NCBI GenBank assembly: GCA_019720755.1
Contig: CP081303.1
Location: 2,294,001-2,358,000, forward strand
Length of the DNA stretch: 64,000 nt
Source: Prolixibacteraceae bacterium
GTDB taxonomy: Bacteria; Bacteroidota; Bacteroidia; Bacteroidales; Prolixibacteraceae
Reading direction: 5' to 3'
A program made the translations under genes and the position numbers. Positions within the stretch are counted from its first letter, which is position 1; each line of letters starts with the position of its first letter. The notes below the pieces were generated by a model. The model was not told the DNA's origin. It searched no databases and saw nothing but the letters and a program-made list of their open reading frames with translations. Below, piece after piece: positions 1 through 9,604 of this stretch.

Positions 1-1127
1 TTCCCACTCTCAGGGCCTGTTGTTCTGGCTGATCGCATCTTTAATGAAGTAAAGTATCGATCTTCGCGATATACCATTAAACTACTATCATAAAAATAGT
101 TTGCTCTATAAGGATAGCGATCATTCTTAATCTGCTCCACTAATGCAGACAACTCTTGATTGCGATTTAGATTATCTCCCCCTATAGATTGAAGTCTTTT
201 AATATATTGAATTAGGTGACGAGGTTGATTAGAACTTCCCTTTTTAGTAGTATGTCTTCCCAAAACATGATAATCCGAGAAATTACGATAGTAATGACTA
301 GACAAACCATCTAAAATTGCATTTTGTATCGTACAAAGAGCCTTAGGGGTCAACTCCCATTTAGTCCCTTGGGTTCGTTTCCCATAATTTAAGACATCAT
401 GCAACCAACTTGTACCATAACCAATCCAGTAATCTTGACCTGAACCTCCATTATGTTGCCACCATGAATTATCTGATTGCAGTCCCAGCCCTTGATTATG
501 ATAGCTTGAGGTAAAATGAACTTGTTCGTATACATGTCTCATTGCAACAGTATCACGACTTAAAGCCACATAACCCAACATGCCATCTAGTCGATAACCA
601 ACATTGGCTCCTTGGTACGTATCCACATTGATACGACTACCAAAAGAACCTTCTGCAATCGTAGCCATATTTTGAACAAGAGAGGCATACTTTTCACCAT
701 CAATATCCTCCAATAATAGTCCTAATACAGAAGCCATACGAGGCTCTTCGAAAGCTCTTTTTGTCCAATTCGTTGAAATAATATGATTCTGACACCAGTA
801 ATCAACAGCAGAAATGATACGTCTTTTTTCTTTTGAAGAGACATCACTTGAATGAGAATACCAATATTGAACCATTGGTAAAAGATATCGACGAAGTGTA
901 CTAGCATCACTTTTACGATCCTCAAGGCTACCATCCTTTGCAATTAGTTTTACCGTAGAGTTAAAATCAATCTCTACTTTTGGATAAATACGTGCATCTT
1001 GAAGCACCTTATCATGAAGTGTTTTAAGGGAACTTTCCTGAGCATTTGCAGGGGAAACAAAAGCAAAAGAAGCAAATATTATCACTCCTATTGACAATTG
1101 TCTAATGACTTTTTGAATATGCACCAT
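1..1127 (-). CDS. Polysaccharide lyase family 8-like protein (C-terminal part outside window)
   Basis: This is the N-terminal about 375 residues of a secreted lyase that runs off the left edge of the window. The ATG at 1127 begins a hydrophobic signal peptide ending near an Ala-Asn-Ala-Gln motif. The visible part looks like the alpha/alpha-toroid domain of PL8 enzymes (chondroitin, hyaluronate and xanthan lyases). It has a D-N-S-W-W-Q-H segment followed by Y-W-I-G-Y-G-T-S-W, where PL8 enzymes carry their catalytic His and Tyr. A later I-L-D-G...D-Y-H-V-L-G-R-H block corresponds to the PL8 G-R motif. The PL8 role is beta-elimination of uronic-acid-containing glycans, probably in the periplasm or outside the cell. 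The exact substrate cannot be told. The family call rests on motif recall, without an alignment. Confidence 0.75.
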   Translation of the reverse strand, partial: MVHIQKVIRQLSIGVIIFASFAFVSPANAQESSLKTLHDKVLQDARIYPKVEIDFNSTVKLIAKDGSLEDRKSDASTLRRYLLPMVQYWYSHSSDVSSKEKRRIISAVDYWCQNHIISTNWTKRAFEEPRMASVLGLLLEDIDGEKYASLVQNMATIAEGSFGSRINVDTYQGANVGYRLDGMLGYVALSRDTVAMRHVYEQVHFTSSYHNQGLGLQSDNSWWQHNGGSGQDYWIGYGTSWLHDVLNYGKRTQGTKWELTPKALCTIQNAILDGLSSHYYRNFSDYHVLGRHTTKKGSSNQPRHLIQYIKRLQSIGGDNLNRNQELSALVEQIKNDRYPYRANYFYDSSLMVYREDRYFTSLKMRSARTTGPESG

Positions 1128-1319
1128 ATCTAGACTTAGTTTATTGTTTCAGTTTTATCAATTAAATTCACTGTTATAGTTTACACTATCTTGAAACAAC
1201 ACATCATCGGTATTTCAAAATAACATAAATACAATAATACAAATTTGATCTTGGCTACTAAAATAATAAACTACGGTTCGAACTAGTTTTGAACGATCCA
1301 ATACGATAACCGAATATTT

Positions 1320-1928
1320 TTATCCTATTTGATGTGACTCAATATTTGTTTTTGGTTCTTCTCCCTTCATCAATCTAATAATATTCTTCCGATGACGAAT
1401 GACTACAACCATACATAAGGCAGAAGTAAATATTATTTGTTTCGGATCCTGTACTACAATCAAAGAACTCAATATCCAACTTATACTCATCGACATAGAA
1501 CTCATCGAAACAAAGTGCGAAAATTTCTTAACTAAAAAATAGACTCCAATTCCAATCGCTACAGATATAGGTAGTATACATACCAATGCACCAATAGAGG
1601 TATTAACCCCTTTGCCTCCTTTAAATAGGAGAAATATAGAGAAACAGTGACCTACTACTGTAGCAAAAGCAACACGATAAACCAAAACATGATGAATATC
1701 GAAACGATACAAAATAAGCGCAACAGGCACAAGTCCTTTTAACATATCAAGAATCTGAATCCATAAAGCAAATGATTTGCTAGTAAATCGACCTACATTT
1801 GTTGAACCGATATTTCCACTTCCTTTAGTTCGTATATCAAACCCATAGACTAATTTAGTAATCCATAATCCAAAAGGGACCGAACCTATTAGATAAGCAA
1901 GGAAGACGATTAACCATTCACTATTCAT
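1320..1928 (-). CDS. plsY: Glycerol-3-phosphate acyltransferase PlsY
   Basis: An integral inner-membrane enzyme that transfers an acyl group from acyl-phosphate to glycerol-3-phosphate, the first step of phospholipid synthesis. At 202 residues it has the family's usual length. It shows the conserved motifs: S-V-P-F-G near residue 16, G-S-G-N-I-G-S-T-N-V-G-R at 36-47, and G-H...F-K-G-G-K-G-V at 93-108. About five hydrophobic segments are visible. It is followed on the same strand, after 41 bp, by nothing further downstream in this operon; upstream lie a DUF1295 gene and a DAK2-DegV fusion. That fusion belongs to the family that makes acyl-phosphate from free fatty acids, so the cluster is functionally coherent. 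Confidence 0.95.
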   Translation of the reverse strand: MNSEWLIVFLAYLIGSVPFGLWITKLVYGFDIRTKGSGNIGSTNVGRFTSKSFALWIQILDMLKGLVPVALILYRFDIHHVLVYRVAFATVVGHCFSIFLLFKGGKGVNTSIGALVCILPISVAIGIGVYFLVKKFSHFVSMSSMSMSISWILSSLIVVQDPKQIIFTSALCMVVVIRHRKNIIRLMKGEEPKTNIESHQIG

Positions 1929-1969
1929 AGCAATAAGATTTTAGGTATACTGTTAAATTAACAAGAACA

Positions 1970-2764
1970 CTATTTAAATATATTGAATCGACGAGGGAAA
2001 AATTTCGGGACCTCTCCCTTATAATGGTCAAACCCGGATCTACTTTTCATGTGACGATCCAACATCGGAACACCAGAAACGCGCAACAATAAGAATGAAA
2101 CAATAATAGGACCTACAAATGCGCCAAAAGAGAAAGTCGAAAAAGCCATCAATCCAAATCCCCACCAAACCACAAATTCACCAAAATAGTTTGGATGACG
2201 CGACACTCCCCACAACCCTTGTGTACACAAGCCCCTACTCTTTTTCTTAAACTGATATAGTTGATAATCTGCGATCGTTTCAAAAACAAAACCGACAACC
2301 CAAACAATCAAACCAAGAAAGAAGAAAAAGCAGGTAAAAAAAGAGAGCTCCTTTATACTGAAATAGAATATTCTGAGCGTCTTAGATATCAAAAAAACCA
2401 ATATAGCTTGAAGAAAAAAAGTCTGAAAAAGGCTAATCCACCAATAACGATTTTTGCCATATTTCTCACGAAATCCCTGATACCGCTTATCTTCTTGTGG
2501 TTTCATCCTTAAAAAGAGGTAACCAGCCAATCGCAATCCCCATAAAACAACCAAGAAGGTAAAGATAAAATCCATCGCCCCACTGATTGGCAACATGAGA
2601 TATGCACGTATGGCAACATAAACAAAAGCAGTCCCCCACAGTACATCCACAAAGTCAACTCTTTTTAGAACAAGACTCAAAAGCCAAAATAGAAATGCGC
2701 CAATAAGCAACTCATAAAAGATGGGTAGTTCAAAATACCTAAAGATAGCAGACTCAAAATCCAT
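1970..2764 (-). CDS. DUF1295 / steroid 5-alpha-reductase-like membrane protein
   Basis: A 264-residue multi-pass membrane protein with roughly six to seven hydrophobic stretches. The C-terminal half carries the G-L-W-G-V-S-R-H-P-N-Y-F-G-E signature shared by DUF1295 proteins, steroid reductases and isoprenylcysteine methyltransferases. This motif forms the cofactor-binding region in the superfamily. The physiological substrate is not known for bacterial DUF1295 members; an oxidoreductase acting on a lipid is the usual guess. It lies 41 bp upstream of plsY and about 90 bp downstream of the DAK2-DegV gene, on the same strand, so a lipid-linked role is plausible. Family assignment is firm; function is open. 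Confidence 0.85.
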   Translation of the reverse strand: MDFESAIFRYFELPIFYELLIGAFLFWLLSLVLKRVDFVDVLWGTAFVYVAIRAYLMLPISGAMDFIFTFLVVLWGLRLAGYLFLRMKPQEDKRYQGFREKYGKNRYWWISLFQTFFLQAILVFLISKTLRIFYFSIKELSFFTCFFFFLGLIVWVVGFVFETIADYQLYQFKKKSRGLCTQGLWGVSRHPNYFGEFVVWWGFGLMAFSTFSFGAFVGPIIVSFLLLRVSGVPMLDRHMKSRSGFDHYKGEVPKFFPRRFNIFK

Positions 2765-2854
2765 AATAGATCATTTTTTAGTGATTTAGTAGACTAAAAA
2801 CGATGGATAGTTGGTGGTATATTTAATATTGATTTTGTGTATTATGATAGCACT

Positions 2855-4627
2855 TTATTCATACTCAACAACAATTCCTACAGCTCCCAATCCAGCATAT
2901 ATTCCTATAACAGGTGTAACAGAAACACTAGGTAAAAGTTCATATTCTGTTTTTTGCTGAACCATCTCTTCCAATCGATGCGAATCATAATTTGCGCCAA
3001 CATGAACAACCTGACAACGTTTAATAGAGCGCTTCTTTAATTTTGAGACCAATCGTCTCAACGAATGGTCAAAACTAAAAGCGACACCACCAATCATAGC
3101 CTTACCCTCTTTATTCATAGATATTAAAGGGTATACGCTAAACAGTTTGGCCACTTTCTGAAAAGATTGAGGAACCCGTCCACTGTTGATCATCGCATTC
3201 AAAGATCTAACAGAAACCCATATTTCGGTCTTTCTTTTAACCACTTCGAATTCCTCTCGAAGAGACATTAATGTAGATTCATTTTCAATACTTTTAGCGA
3301 TAGTATCGACCATCATACCATAAGCCGAAGAAAGAGTTCCACTATCCCACACGTCTATTTTTGGGTGTTCTTTTCCATTCACCTCTTTGGCTGCACGGAT
3401 CGCGTTGTCATAAGTACCACTAAAGTTCTTACTTATATGTATCGAAATAACATGATCATACCGCTTTAGAAGTTTCAAATATACCCCTTCAAAAACTCCT
3501 TGACTAATTTGAGAACTTCTACAAGAAACCTCCTTTAAACCCATATCTTCATAAAGATGTCTTCCATCCATAGTAACACCATCTAAATGTTGATTATTAT
3601 CGACGACCATAGGCATAGGGATTTTATAGACATGAGATGAAATATCTGTCAAATTCATATCGCAAGAAGAATCAACCACTAGAGCAATTCCCCCACTCTT
3701 TTTTTGGGTTAATAAATACTGTTGATTCAAGTCATCTACTTTTACCTTTGATATTTGCCCAATCGTCGATAGATAACGAGAGACCTCTGACGGCGAATCA
3801 GTGTGAATATGAATATGAAGACAAGAGTCGCTAGGGATACACACAAGAGAATCACCATAACACTCCAAGATATCCTTTATCTCTTCATTTTTTAACTCAT
3901 TCCCTTCTAAATTCACCTCATAACAATAACGGAATAGTGGAGGAGAAGGCACCAGCTCCTCTTCTGCTAACATCTCTTTTGATGGAGAATAATGTTTAAT
4001 TCGCCCTCTACGAAATGATTTAAGACATCCCTCTAAAAAACACACCATTCCCAAAGCCCCTGCATCTACCACATTGATCCGTGAAAGAACATCTAACTGA
4101 TTCTTTGTATTTTCCAACGCATCCCTTAGTATCAATATTGAATTCCCTAAGGCATTCTTTATAGAAATATTTTGATTTTCAATCTTCTCGAAATACTCCG
4201 CCCATACTCGCATGATAGTAAGTATCGTTCCTTCTCGAGGTTGACTCATTGATTGATGTACGTAGAGATAAGCAGATCCTAGCAATTGGGCAAAAGACTT
4301 TAATGTGACTCCATCAAAAGAGGGAATATACTTCTGAAAACCGCGCAAATAAAGCGCAACAATAGAACCAGAACTCCCTTTCGCCTCAGATATTGCTACT
4401 TGCGATATCGACCGAACAGTCTTATAAAGATCTACAGTCCAATCAGAATACTCCAATATTGCTTTTGATGTTTGATATAAATTAGTTCCAGTATCTGCAT
4501 CTTGTACTGGAAACACATTAATTCGATTAATCTCTTCCTCATAAACAGATAATTGTTTGGCACCATTCTTAAAGGCATTATAGAGGTCATAACCAGTTAT
4601 TATTTGTGATTGTAAAGGTTCTTTCAT
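2855..4627 (-). CDS. DAK2-DegV fusion (FakA-FakB-like fatty acid kinase)
   Basis: A 590-residue fusion. Residues 1 to about 200 form a DAK2 (DhaL-like) ATP-binding domain with I-N-V-F-P-V-Q-D-A-D-T-G-T-N at 36-49, whose aspartates bind Mg-ATP in the family. From about residue 310 a DegV fatty-acid-binding domain begins with G-G-I-A-L-V-V-D-S-S-C-D. In Firmicutes these are separate proteins, FakA (kinase) and FakB (acyl carrier), which together phosphorylate exogenous or recycled fatty acids. Here both are on one chain. The ATG at 4627 is preferred over an upstream TTG at 4633. The nearby plsY would consume the acyl-phosphate product. A cytoplasmic location is expected since no signal peptide is seen. 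Confidence 0.88.
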   Translation of the reverse strand: MKEPLQSQIITGYDLYNAFKNGAKQLSVYEEEINRINVFPVQDADTGTNLYQTSKAILEYSDWTVDLYKTVRSISQVAISEAKGSSGSIVALYLRGFQKYIPSFDGVTLKSFAQLLGSAYLYVHQSMSQPREGTILTIMRVWAEYFEKIENQNISIKNALGNSILILRDALENTKNQLDVLSRINVVDAGALGMVCFLEGCLKSFRRGRIKHYSPSKEMLAEEELVPSPPLFRYCYEVNLEGNELKNEEIKDILECYGDSLVCIPSDSCLHIHIHTDSPSEVSRYLSTIGQISKVKVDDLNQQYLLTQKKSGGIALVVDSSCDMNLTDISSHVYKIPMPMVVDNNQHLDGVTMDGRHLYEDMGLKEVSCRSSQISQGVFEGVYLKLLKRYDHVISIHISKNFSGTYDNAIRAAKEVNGKEHPKIDVWDSGTLSSAYGMMVDTIAKSIENESTLMSLREEFEVVKRKTEIWVSVRSLNAMINSGRVPQSFQKVAKLFSVYPLISMNKEGKAMIGGVAFSFDHSLRRLVSKLKKRSIKRCQVVHVGANYDSHRLEEMVQQKTEYELLPSVSVTPVIGIYAGLGAVGIVVEYE

Positions 4628-5272
4628 AATCAAAGATTGTTGATAAACATCACATCTTAAAGAGATAAGGTGTAACTAAAGATACATTATTTTTATCATA
4701 TTTCAATGATTATACATAACGAATACAATAACCCAATCCATATTTATAAAATTCATATCACCCTAATAAAATGTATTATTTTAATCTTCTTGATAGAATA
4801 ATCCTCAAACCACATAAACTCCAAACATTTTATAACATAAAATTAGTTACACCATATATTATACTGTCATCACACAGAGACTGGCCCTTAATAATGTTAT
4901 AATTATCGATACCAATCCTGTGTTTTTCTAATGAACTTATATCTACATCCCCCTACAAGAAAACTCAAAAAAGACAGTTCTAAGTCACACTTATAAGATA
5001 TCGTAATATTCTCTTTTTACTAAAAATAAGATTGATCACTGTTTTTTCGATGAATATTTTTATATGGCACATCCCATAGAAAAAACATTATCAATGAACT
5101 AGAGCACTCTCTTCGTAAAATATTCACTAAAAAAAACGCCCATCCCCTAAAAAAGGAGATGAGAGCAAAATACAAATCAAACACTATAAAAACATCTATT
5201 GAATAAACTCATTCGTTTCTAGTAATTAAATAATAAAAGTATCATGAACAGCATGGGTACCATATATCTCTA
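4628..5272. other. Intergenic region, no gene seen
   Basis: About 645 AT-rich bases between the 5' end of the DAK2-DegV gene and the 3' end of the phytase gene. No ORF with family-like content, tRNA or convincing repeat was found. An imperfect GC-richer stem near 5144-5164, followed by A/T-rich sequence, could be a weak terminator for the phytase operon. The region must also contain the promoter for the DAK2-DegV-DUF1295-plsY cluster; no clear TAnnTTTG box was picked out. Confidence 0.5.
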
Positions 5273-6385
5273 TTACATTCCTTTCAATCCACTACTCTCG
5301 ACTACCAATCGATCTACCAAAGCACGAAGTGGTTCGTTTGATATAATCTTAAAATTCTGAGCCTCTATTTTTCCCAGATTACGATTAAAACCATCTTGAA
5401 CAACAAACACTCCCTCTGGATAGGATTCTCCTAAATAAGCAGAAGTGATATCCAATCCATCAGTCTCCTCAATACTATCAATACCATCACCACTCTTTAC
5501 ACGAAAACTTCCTATATATCTATTTTCAGGAAGACGAAATACGGCATAACTATAGTTCCCTTGACTCGAAGCAATAAGAAACTTCTTATTATCATCACGC
5601 TTCCAAATCGTAATTCCCTCAATATCCATCACAATATTTTGATTTTCTTCTACACTACTCTCCTTCAACAATTTTGGACTATCACCTCGATACGGATTAA
5701 TTTGAAACTGATAAATCCCCACCTCCTCTTCTCCAATATAACAGAGTCCAGTGTCGTCATCACATACCATTCCTTCTACTTGAGCAGTCATATTCAATTT
5801 ACGAACAACAGTTCCGCCCACTTTATTCTTTGAATCAATCTCCACTCTCCACTGCATCACCTCTCCCGCCTTAGTGTTTACAAAGACATACAAGTCACCT
5901 CCCTCATACCCCATTGTCAAACCATAAACCTCCTCTTTCATCGTCGAATTAAAAGGCATTTGCTCTGCAAGAGAGACCTTTCCTAAGGGAGAAATCCAGA
6001 AAAAGATGATTGAATTAGTAGATCGATTTGATGCCGCAGCAAGTGACCAATTGGACCTACTGCCGTCATAAATAGTTCGGATATCCACATTATTCAACCT
6101 TCCTACATCAAAAAAACATCTCTTTTCTCCCTCTAAATTATATACAGCCAATCCAGCTTTCTTGTCAGTTCCAAGAATAAGGCTTTGGTCAGGAGAGGAA
6201 GGTGCAACCCAAATAGCAATATCATCGGCTGCATCGGCATGTTTATTTTGGGATACAGGTTGCGTCTCTGCTGAAGCAACAAGGTAATCATCAATCTGAT
6301 CATCAGGAAGTACTCCTTCGCTCTTCCTTCCACACGATATCCATAGAAGGGACACCATTAATATTATTACAGGTATTAATTTCAT
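5273..6385 (-). CDS. Beta-propeller phytase-like lipoprotein
   Basis: A 370-residue phytase of the beta-propeller class, predicted to release phosphate from inositol hexakisphosphate using Ca2+. A lipoprotein signal peptide ends in L-W-I-S-C with Cys18 as the lipidated residue, placing it on a membrane. The early D-D-I-A-I-W-V-A-P and S-L-I-L-G-T-D-K-K-A-G-L-A-V-Y blocks are the hallmark first blade of this family. Further blades follow, including E-G-M-V-C-D-D and D-I-E-G-I-T-I. It follows the TonB receptor gene by 13 bp on the same strand and is almost certainly co-transcribed with it. This receptor-phytase pairing is known from marine bacteria. Confidence 0.88.
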   Translation of the reverse strand: MKLIPVIILMVSLLWISCGRKSEGVLPDDQIDDYLVASAETQPVSQNKHADAADDIAIWVAPSSPDQSLILGTDKKAGLAVYNLEGEKRCFFDVGRLNNVDIRTIYDGSRSNWSLAAASNRSTNSIIFFWISPLGKVSLAEQMPFNSTMKEEVYGLTMGYEGGDLYVFVNTKAGEVMQWRVEIDSKNKVGGTVVRKLNMTAQVEGMVCDDDTGLCYIGEEEVGIYQFQINPYRGDSPKLLKESSVEENQNIVMDIEGITIWKRDDNKKFLIASSQGNYSYAVFRLPENRYIGSFRVKSGDGIDSIEETDGLDITSAYLGESYPEGVFVVQDGFNRNLGKIEAQNFKIISNEPLRALVDRLVVESSGLKGM

Positions 6386-6398
6386 CGTTACTCAATCT

Positions 6399-9167
6399 TT
6401 AAAACATTAAACGTATTCCCACAGTTCCTCTCACTCCATAATACTCTTCTTGCATTACATAATCTTTTTTCCCTTGATAATATCGCAAAGGTTGATTCAG
6501 AATATTATTTACCTGACCAAAAATATTCACGGTCTTATTTAACTTAACAGATGCATTCACATCCAAATATTGTACCTGATCATACCATTTATCATAAAAA
6601 GAGGTCGCCCCAAATTCATCGATAAATTCACTGCTATAATTATACGAACTTCTCAAAGTCAACCATCTATTTTCAAAAGCCAAAGAGAGATTTAAACTAT
6701 GTTTAGGAGTTCCTGGCAAAGACAATTTTTCATTCTCTCTACCCTTGACTTGAAAATCCTGAATATCCGAAATGGTATAGGTGTAATTTACGAAAAATGA
6801 AAAATGTTTACCTAAAGCTCCAAGTAGACTCAATGGTTGTTGCATGGAGACTTCAATCCCTTTGATGGTTGCACTACCACCATTGATATCTTGACTAAAA
6901 ACATCCCACTGCTGTCCATCATATAGATAATCTCGCAATTGATTCGAAACAATAAAGTCATCGATATCCTTATAAAATACTCCTATCGAAAAAGCACCAT
7001 TCTCTTTTCCATAATATTCCAACATCATATCAAAATTCGATGAAAGAGTAGGTTTTAAAGTAGGATTTCCTATAGATATCTTATTGTCTTCTATATTTAC
7101 ATTCCGATAAGGAACCAATGAGTAGTATTTGGGGCGCGATAAAGTATTGGTCCAAGAGGCTTTATATTGTAGGGCATCAGATATTTTATATTTTAAAATT
7201 ACACTAGGGAGTAGATTCCAATACCATTGATTACTCTTGTCTGTGGGAGTCAAAGAGGCTTCTCCATCACTATCCACATAATACTGAAACCCATCATAAC
7301 TAATATCAGTAGCCTCCAAACGTACTCCACCAATCACCTTCAATTTATTTCCTAATTTCTGATCGTAACGAATATAGCTACTATAAACATTCTCTTTGGC
7401 AGTAAAGTTAACCGCTTCCTCTTCAAGCACCTCTGTCGACTCATAACTCGACCCATTCTGCAAATCCAAAGAGGATAGATAATCAATGTCCACAAAGTTC
7501 CCTATCGAATATTTCTCTCCTGGTTGAAAACCATCACGAGTTTGATAGCTCTGATTTGCATAAACATTACTCATAAACATCGATTCATCTAATGGCTCAT
7601 AATCATAAAAACGATTATCTCTCACCTTCGATTTTAAACGTAGTCGTCCACCTATTTTCACCTTACTCCTGTATACTCCATCTAAAATTGGCAATTCAAG
7701 ATCCACTTTTGCATTCTTATCTTCATCATAAGTCCATTGATTCTCTTCTGTCAACTCTTTCAGTTTCCATAAAGGACCAATTTTATTATACACCATAGAT
7801 TGAGAAGAGACCAAAGGCTTCTTTGGATCAGAAAAATCACCATCGACCACAACCTCTTTTGACCGTACACTAAGGTAACGTTCATTAGGACGCGACTCCG
7901 AAGCTTTTGCATAGGATAGTCTCCAATCTAATGTAACACGACCCCAATGGTGCTCTCCAGATAACCCATAATTCATATTAATCTGATCTTCCAATCGAGC
8001 CATCTTATTGGTTCCACCCTTAGTTTGACGTCTCATCTCAGCCACATAGCTCCCATCATCTTGCAACGTGACATCTTTATAGCGAAGGCGATAACGGTTC
8101 TCCCAATCCTTTCTCTGATTATAGATTCCTGTTGCTTTAATAGTATGATTAGGATTCAGTTTTAGGTCAACCGTAGACGAATAACTCACCCTCTCTCTCT
8201 GAATATAATATTGACGAATCTGGAAATCCGATGTATACATTCCTTGATCCGAGTTCTCCCATTCCGCCTCAATATTATCAGAACCCAACTCATTATTCTG
8301 ATAAGATACAGAGAGAACCACTCCAAGCTTCGATTTAAAGAAACGATTACCCCACAATAAAAAGCCATTATATGAAGGTTTCTGTGCCACAACATTCCAC
8401 CCAGTTGAAAAAGTAGTACTTAAAGTCTGTCTATTAGGAGCACTTTTTGTAACTAAATTAATAGTACCACCGATGGCATCTGCATCCATATCAGGAGTGA
8501 TCACCTTACTTACCTCTATAGACTCCACCATATCCGATGGAATTAAGTCTAACTGATTTGCTCGTGTCTCTGCCTCTGCAGAGGGCATTCTATCGCCATT
8601 AATAGTTACAGAGTTGTATTGAGGAGAAGTACCTCTGATATTTCCAAAACGAGCCTCCCCTTGGTCATATTGAATAGAGACTCCAGGAATACGTTTTAAA
8701 GACTCTCCTACATTTGAATCTGGAAATTTTGCAATTTGTGTAGCAGAGATAACCTGTTGGATATGATCACTACTCTTCTGTTGTGCTAATGCACGAAGCT
8801 CTCCATTATAAAAACCATTCACATTTACCACATCAAGAACCTCATTCATCGAGAGCGTAACATTTTTTTTCACCATAACCTCCTTTTGAGAAGCAAAAGA
8901 GAAAGAGATAGATTCATATCCTAGATAACGATAAACTACAATGTGAGTACCATCCCTTTTTACATTCAATCGATAATGGCCATCAAGATCAGTGATCACA
9001 CCATTTTTATCTTTTTCATCATAGACAACCGCTCCCGGTAGTGGATTGCCCTTTTCATCTAAAACAACCCCATAAATAGTAGACCAATCTTTATTCTCAG
9101 GATCAGCACAGAGTGTCATAAAAGGAAATAGGAAAGTAAATAAAGTCGCAACAATTAATTTAGTCAT
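6399..9167 (-). CDS. TonB-dependent receptor paired with phytase
   Basis: An outer-membrane TonB-dependent receptor of 922 residues from the preferred ATG at 9167, which has a G-A-A-G-A ribosome-binding sequence upstream and begins a signal peptide. A TTG 48 bp upstream gives a less likely longer form. After the signal peptide comes a carboxypeptidase-regulatory-like beta-sandwich (about residues 30-110). The plug domain follows, with the P-S-D-M-V-E-S-I-E-V and T-P-D-M-D-A-D-A-I-G-G blocks typical of the TonB-Xanth-Caul group, then the 22-strand barrel, which ends in a terminal aromatic. It is translated just ahead of the phytase, so phytate or a lower inositol phosphate is the likely ligand; this is inferred from context only. 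Confidence 0.88.
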   Translation of the reverse strand: MTKLIVATLFTFLFPFMTLCADPENKDWSTIYGVVLDEKGNPLPGAVVYDEKDKNGVITDLDGHYRLNVKRDGTHIVVYRYLGYESISFSFASQKEVMVKKNVTLSMNEVLDVVNVNGFYNGELRALAQQKSSDHIQQVISATQIAKFPDSNVGESLKRIPGVSIQYDQGEARFGNIRGTSPQYNSVTINGDRMPSAEAETRANQLDLIPSDMVESIEVSKVITPDMDADAIGGTINLVTKSAPNRQTLSTTFSTGWNVVAQKPSYNGFLLWGNRFFKSKLGVVLSVSYQNNELGSDNIEAEWENSDQGMYTSDFQIRQYYIQRERVSYSSTVDLKLNPNHTIKATGIYNQRKDWENRYRLRYKDVTLQDDGSYVAEMRRQTKGGTNKMARLEDQINMNYGLSGEHHWGRVTLDWRLSYAKASESRPNERYLSVRSKEVVVDGDFSDPKKPLVSSQSMVYNKIGPLWKLKELTEENQWTYDEDKNAKVDLELPILDGVYRSKVKIGGRLRLKSKVRDNRFYDYEPLDESMFMSNVYANQSYQTRDGFQPGEKYSIGNFVDIDYLSSLDLQNGSSYESTEVLEEEAVNFTAKENVYSSYIRYDQKLGNKLKVIGGVRLEATDISYDGFQYYVDSDGEASLTPTDKSNQWYWNLLPSVILKYKISDALQYKASWTNTLSRPKYYSLVPYRNVNIEDNKISIGNPTLKPTLSSNFDMMLEYYGKENGAFSIGVFYKDIDDFIVSNQLRDYLYDGQQWDVFSQDINGGSATIKGIEVSMQQPLSLLGALGKHFSFFVNYTYTISDIQDFQVKGRENEKLSLPGTPKHSLNLSLAFENRWLTLRSSYNYSSEFIDEFGATSFYDKWYDQVQYLDVNASVKLNKTVNIFGQVNNILNQPLRYYQGKKDYVMQEEYYGVRGTVGIRLMF

Positions 9168-9604
9168 ATCTTCTTCAATTATAGATAGTAATTCTTTTAA
9201 TACCCACAAAATCAAACTATTATATTACGAAACGACTACATTCATATTGCAACACTATTTCACTATAATCAAATAATACATTAATAATATTTAATTAAGG
9301 ATAATAAAACAATGAAATTGTTTCTGCTCTTTCGAAGCTTTAATTCCCGTTTTAACCAATATAGCGACACGATGAGTAAAATAAAGAAGAAGTAATTTCA
9401 AAATCGCATCATCACGTTAAAAGGAAACTTTAACAAACATTATCTTTAATATTTCAGCAGAGATCACGCTACTTTAAAAAGAGGAATAAAATATAGGGGC
9501 TAGCCTTATTAAAGCCAACCCCCTATATTAAAAAAACATTGTATACGGTATTCATCAAGATGAAAGTCATCCACATAAAACGAATAAAATTCATCTTAAT
9601 AACA
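9168..9604. other. Intergenic region between SusD and phytase-receptor operons
   Basis: About 440 bases without a gene. The side next to 9605 contains the likely terminator of the SusCD pair (given separately). The side next to 9167 must hold the promoter of the receptor-phytase operon. No clear TAnnTTTG box was identified, and no operator-like repeat was recognised. Confidence 0.5.
9489..9530 (-). terminator. Probable terminator of the SusCD operon
   Basis: An inverted repeat pairs AATATAGGGG with CCCCCTATATT around a loop of about 18 bases. On the minus strand it is not followed by a strong T-run, while on the plus strand AAAAAACA follows. It lies 75 bp downstream of the susD stop codon. 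Function as a terminator is inferred from position and stem strength. Confidence 0.55.

Noticed and set aside
9168-9215. TTG start 16 codons upstream for the phytase-linked TonB receptor
   Set aside because: It would put a non-signal-like segment before the signal peptide; the ATG at 9167 has a good ribosome-binding site.
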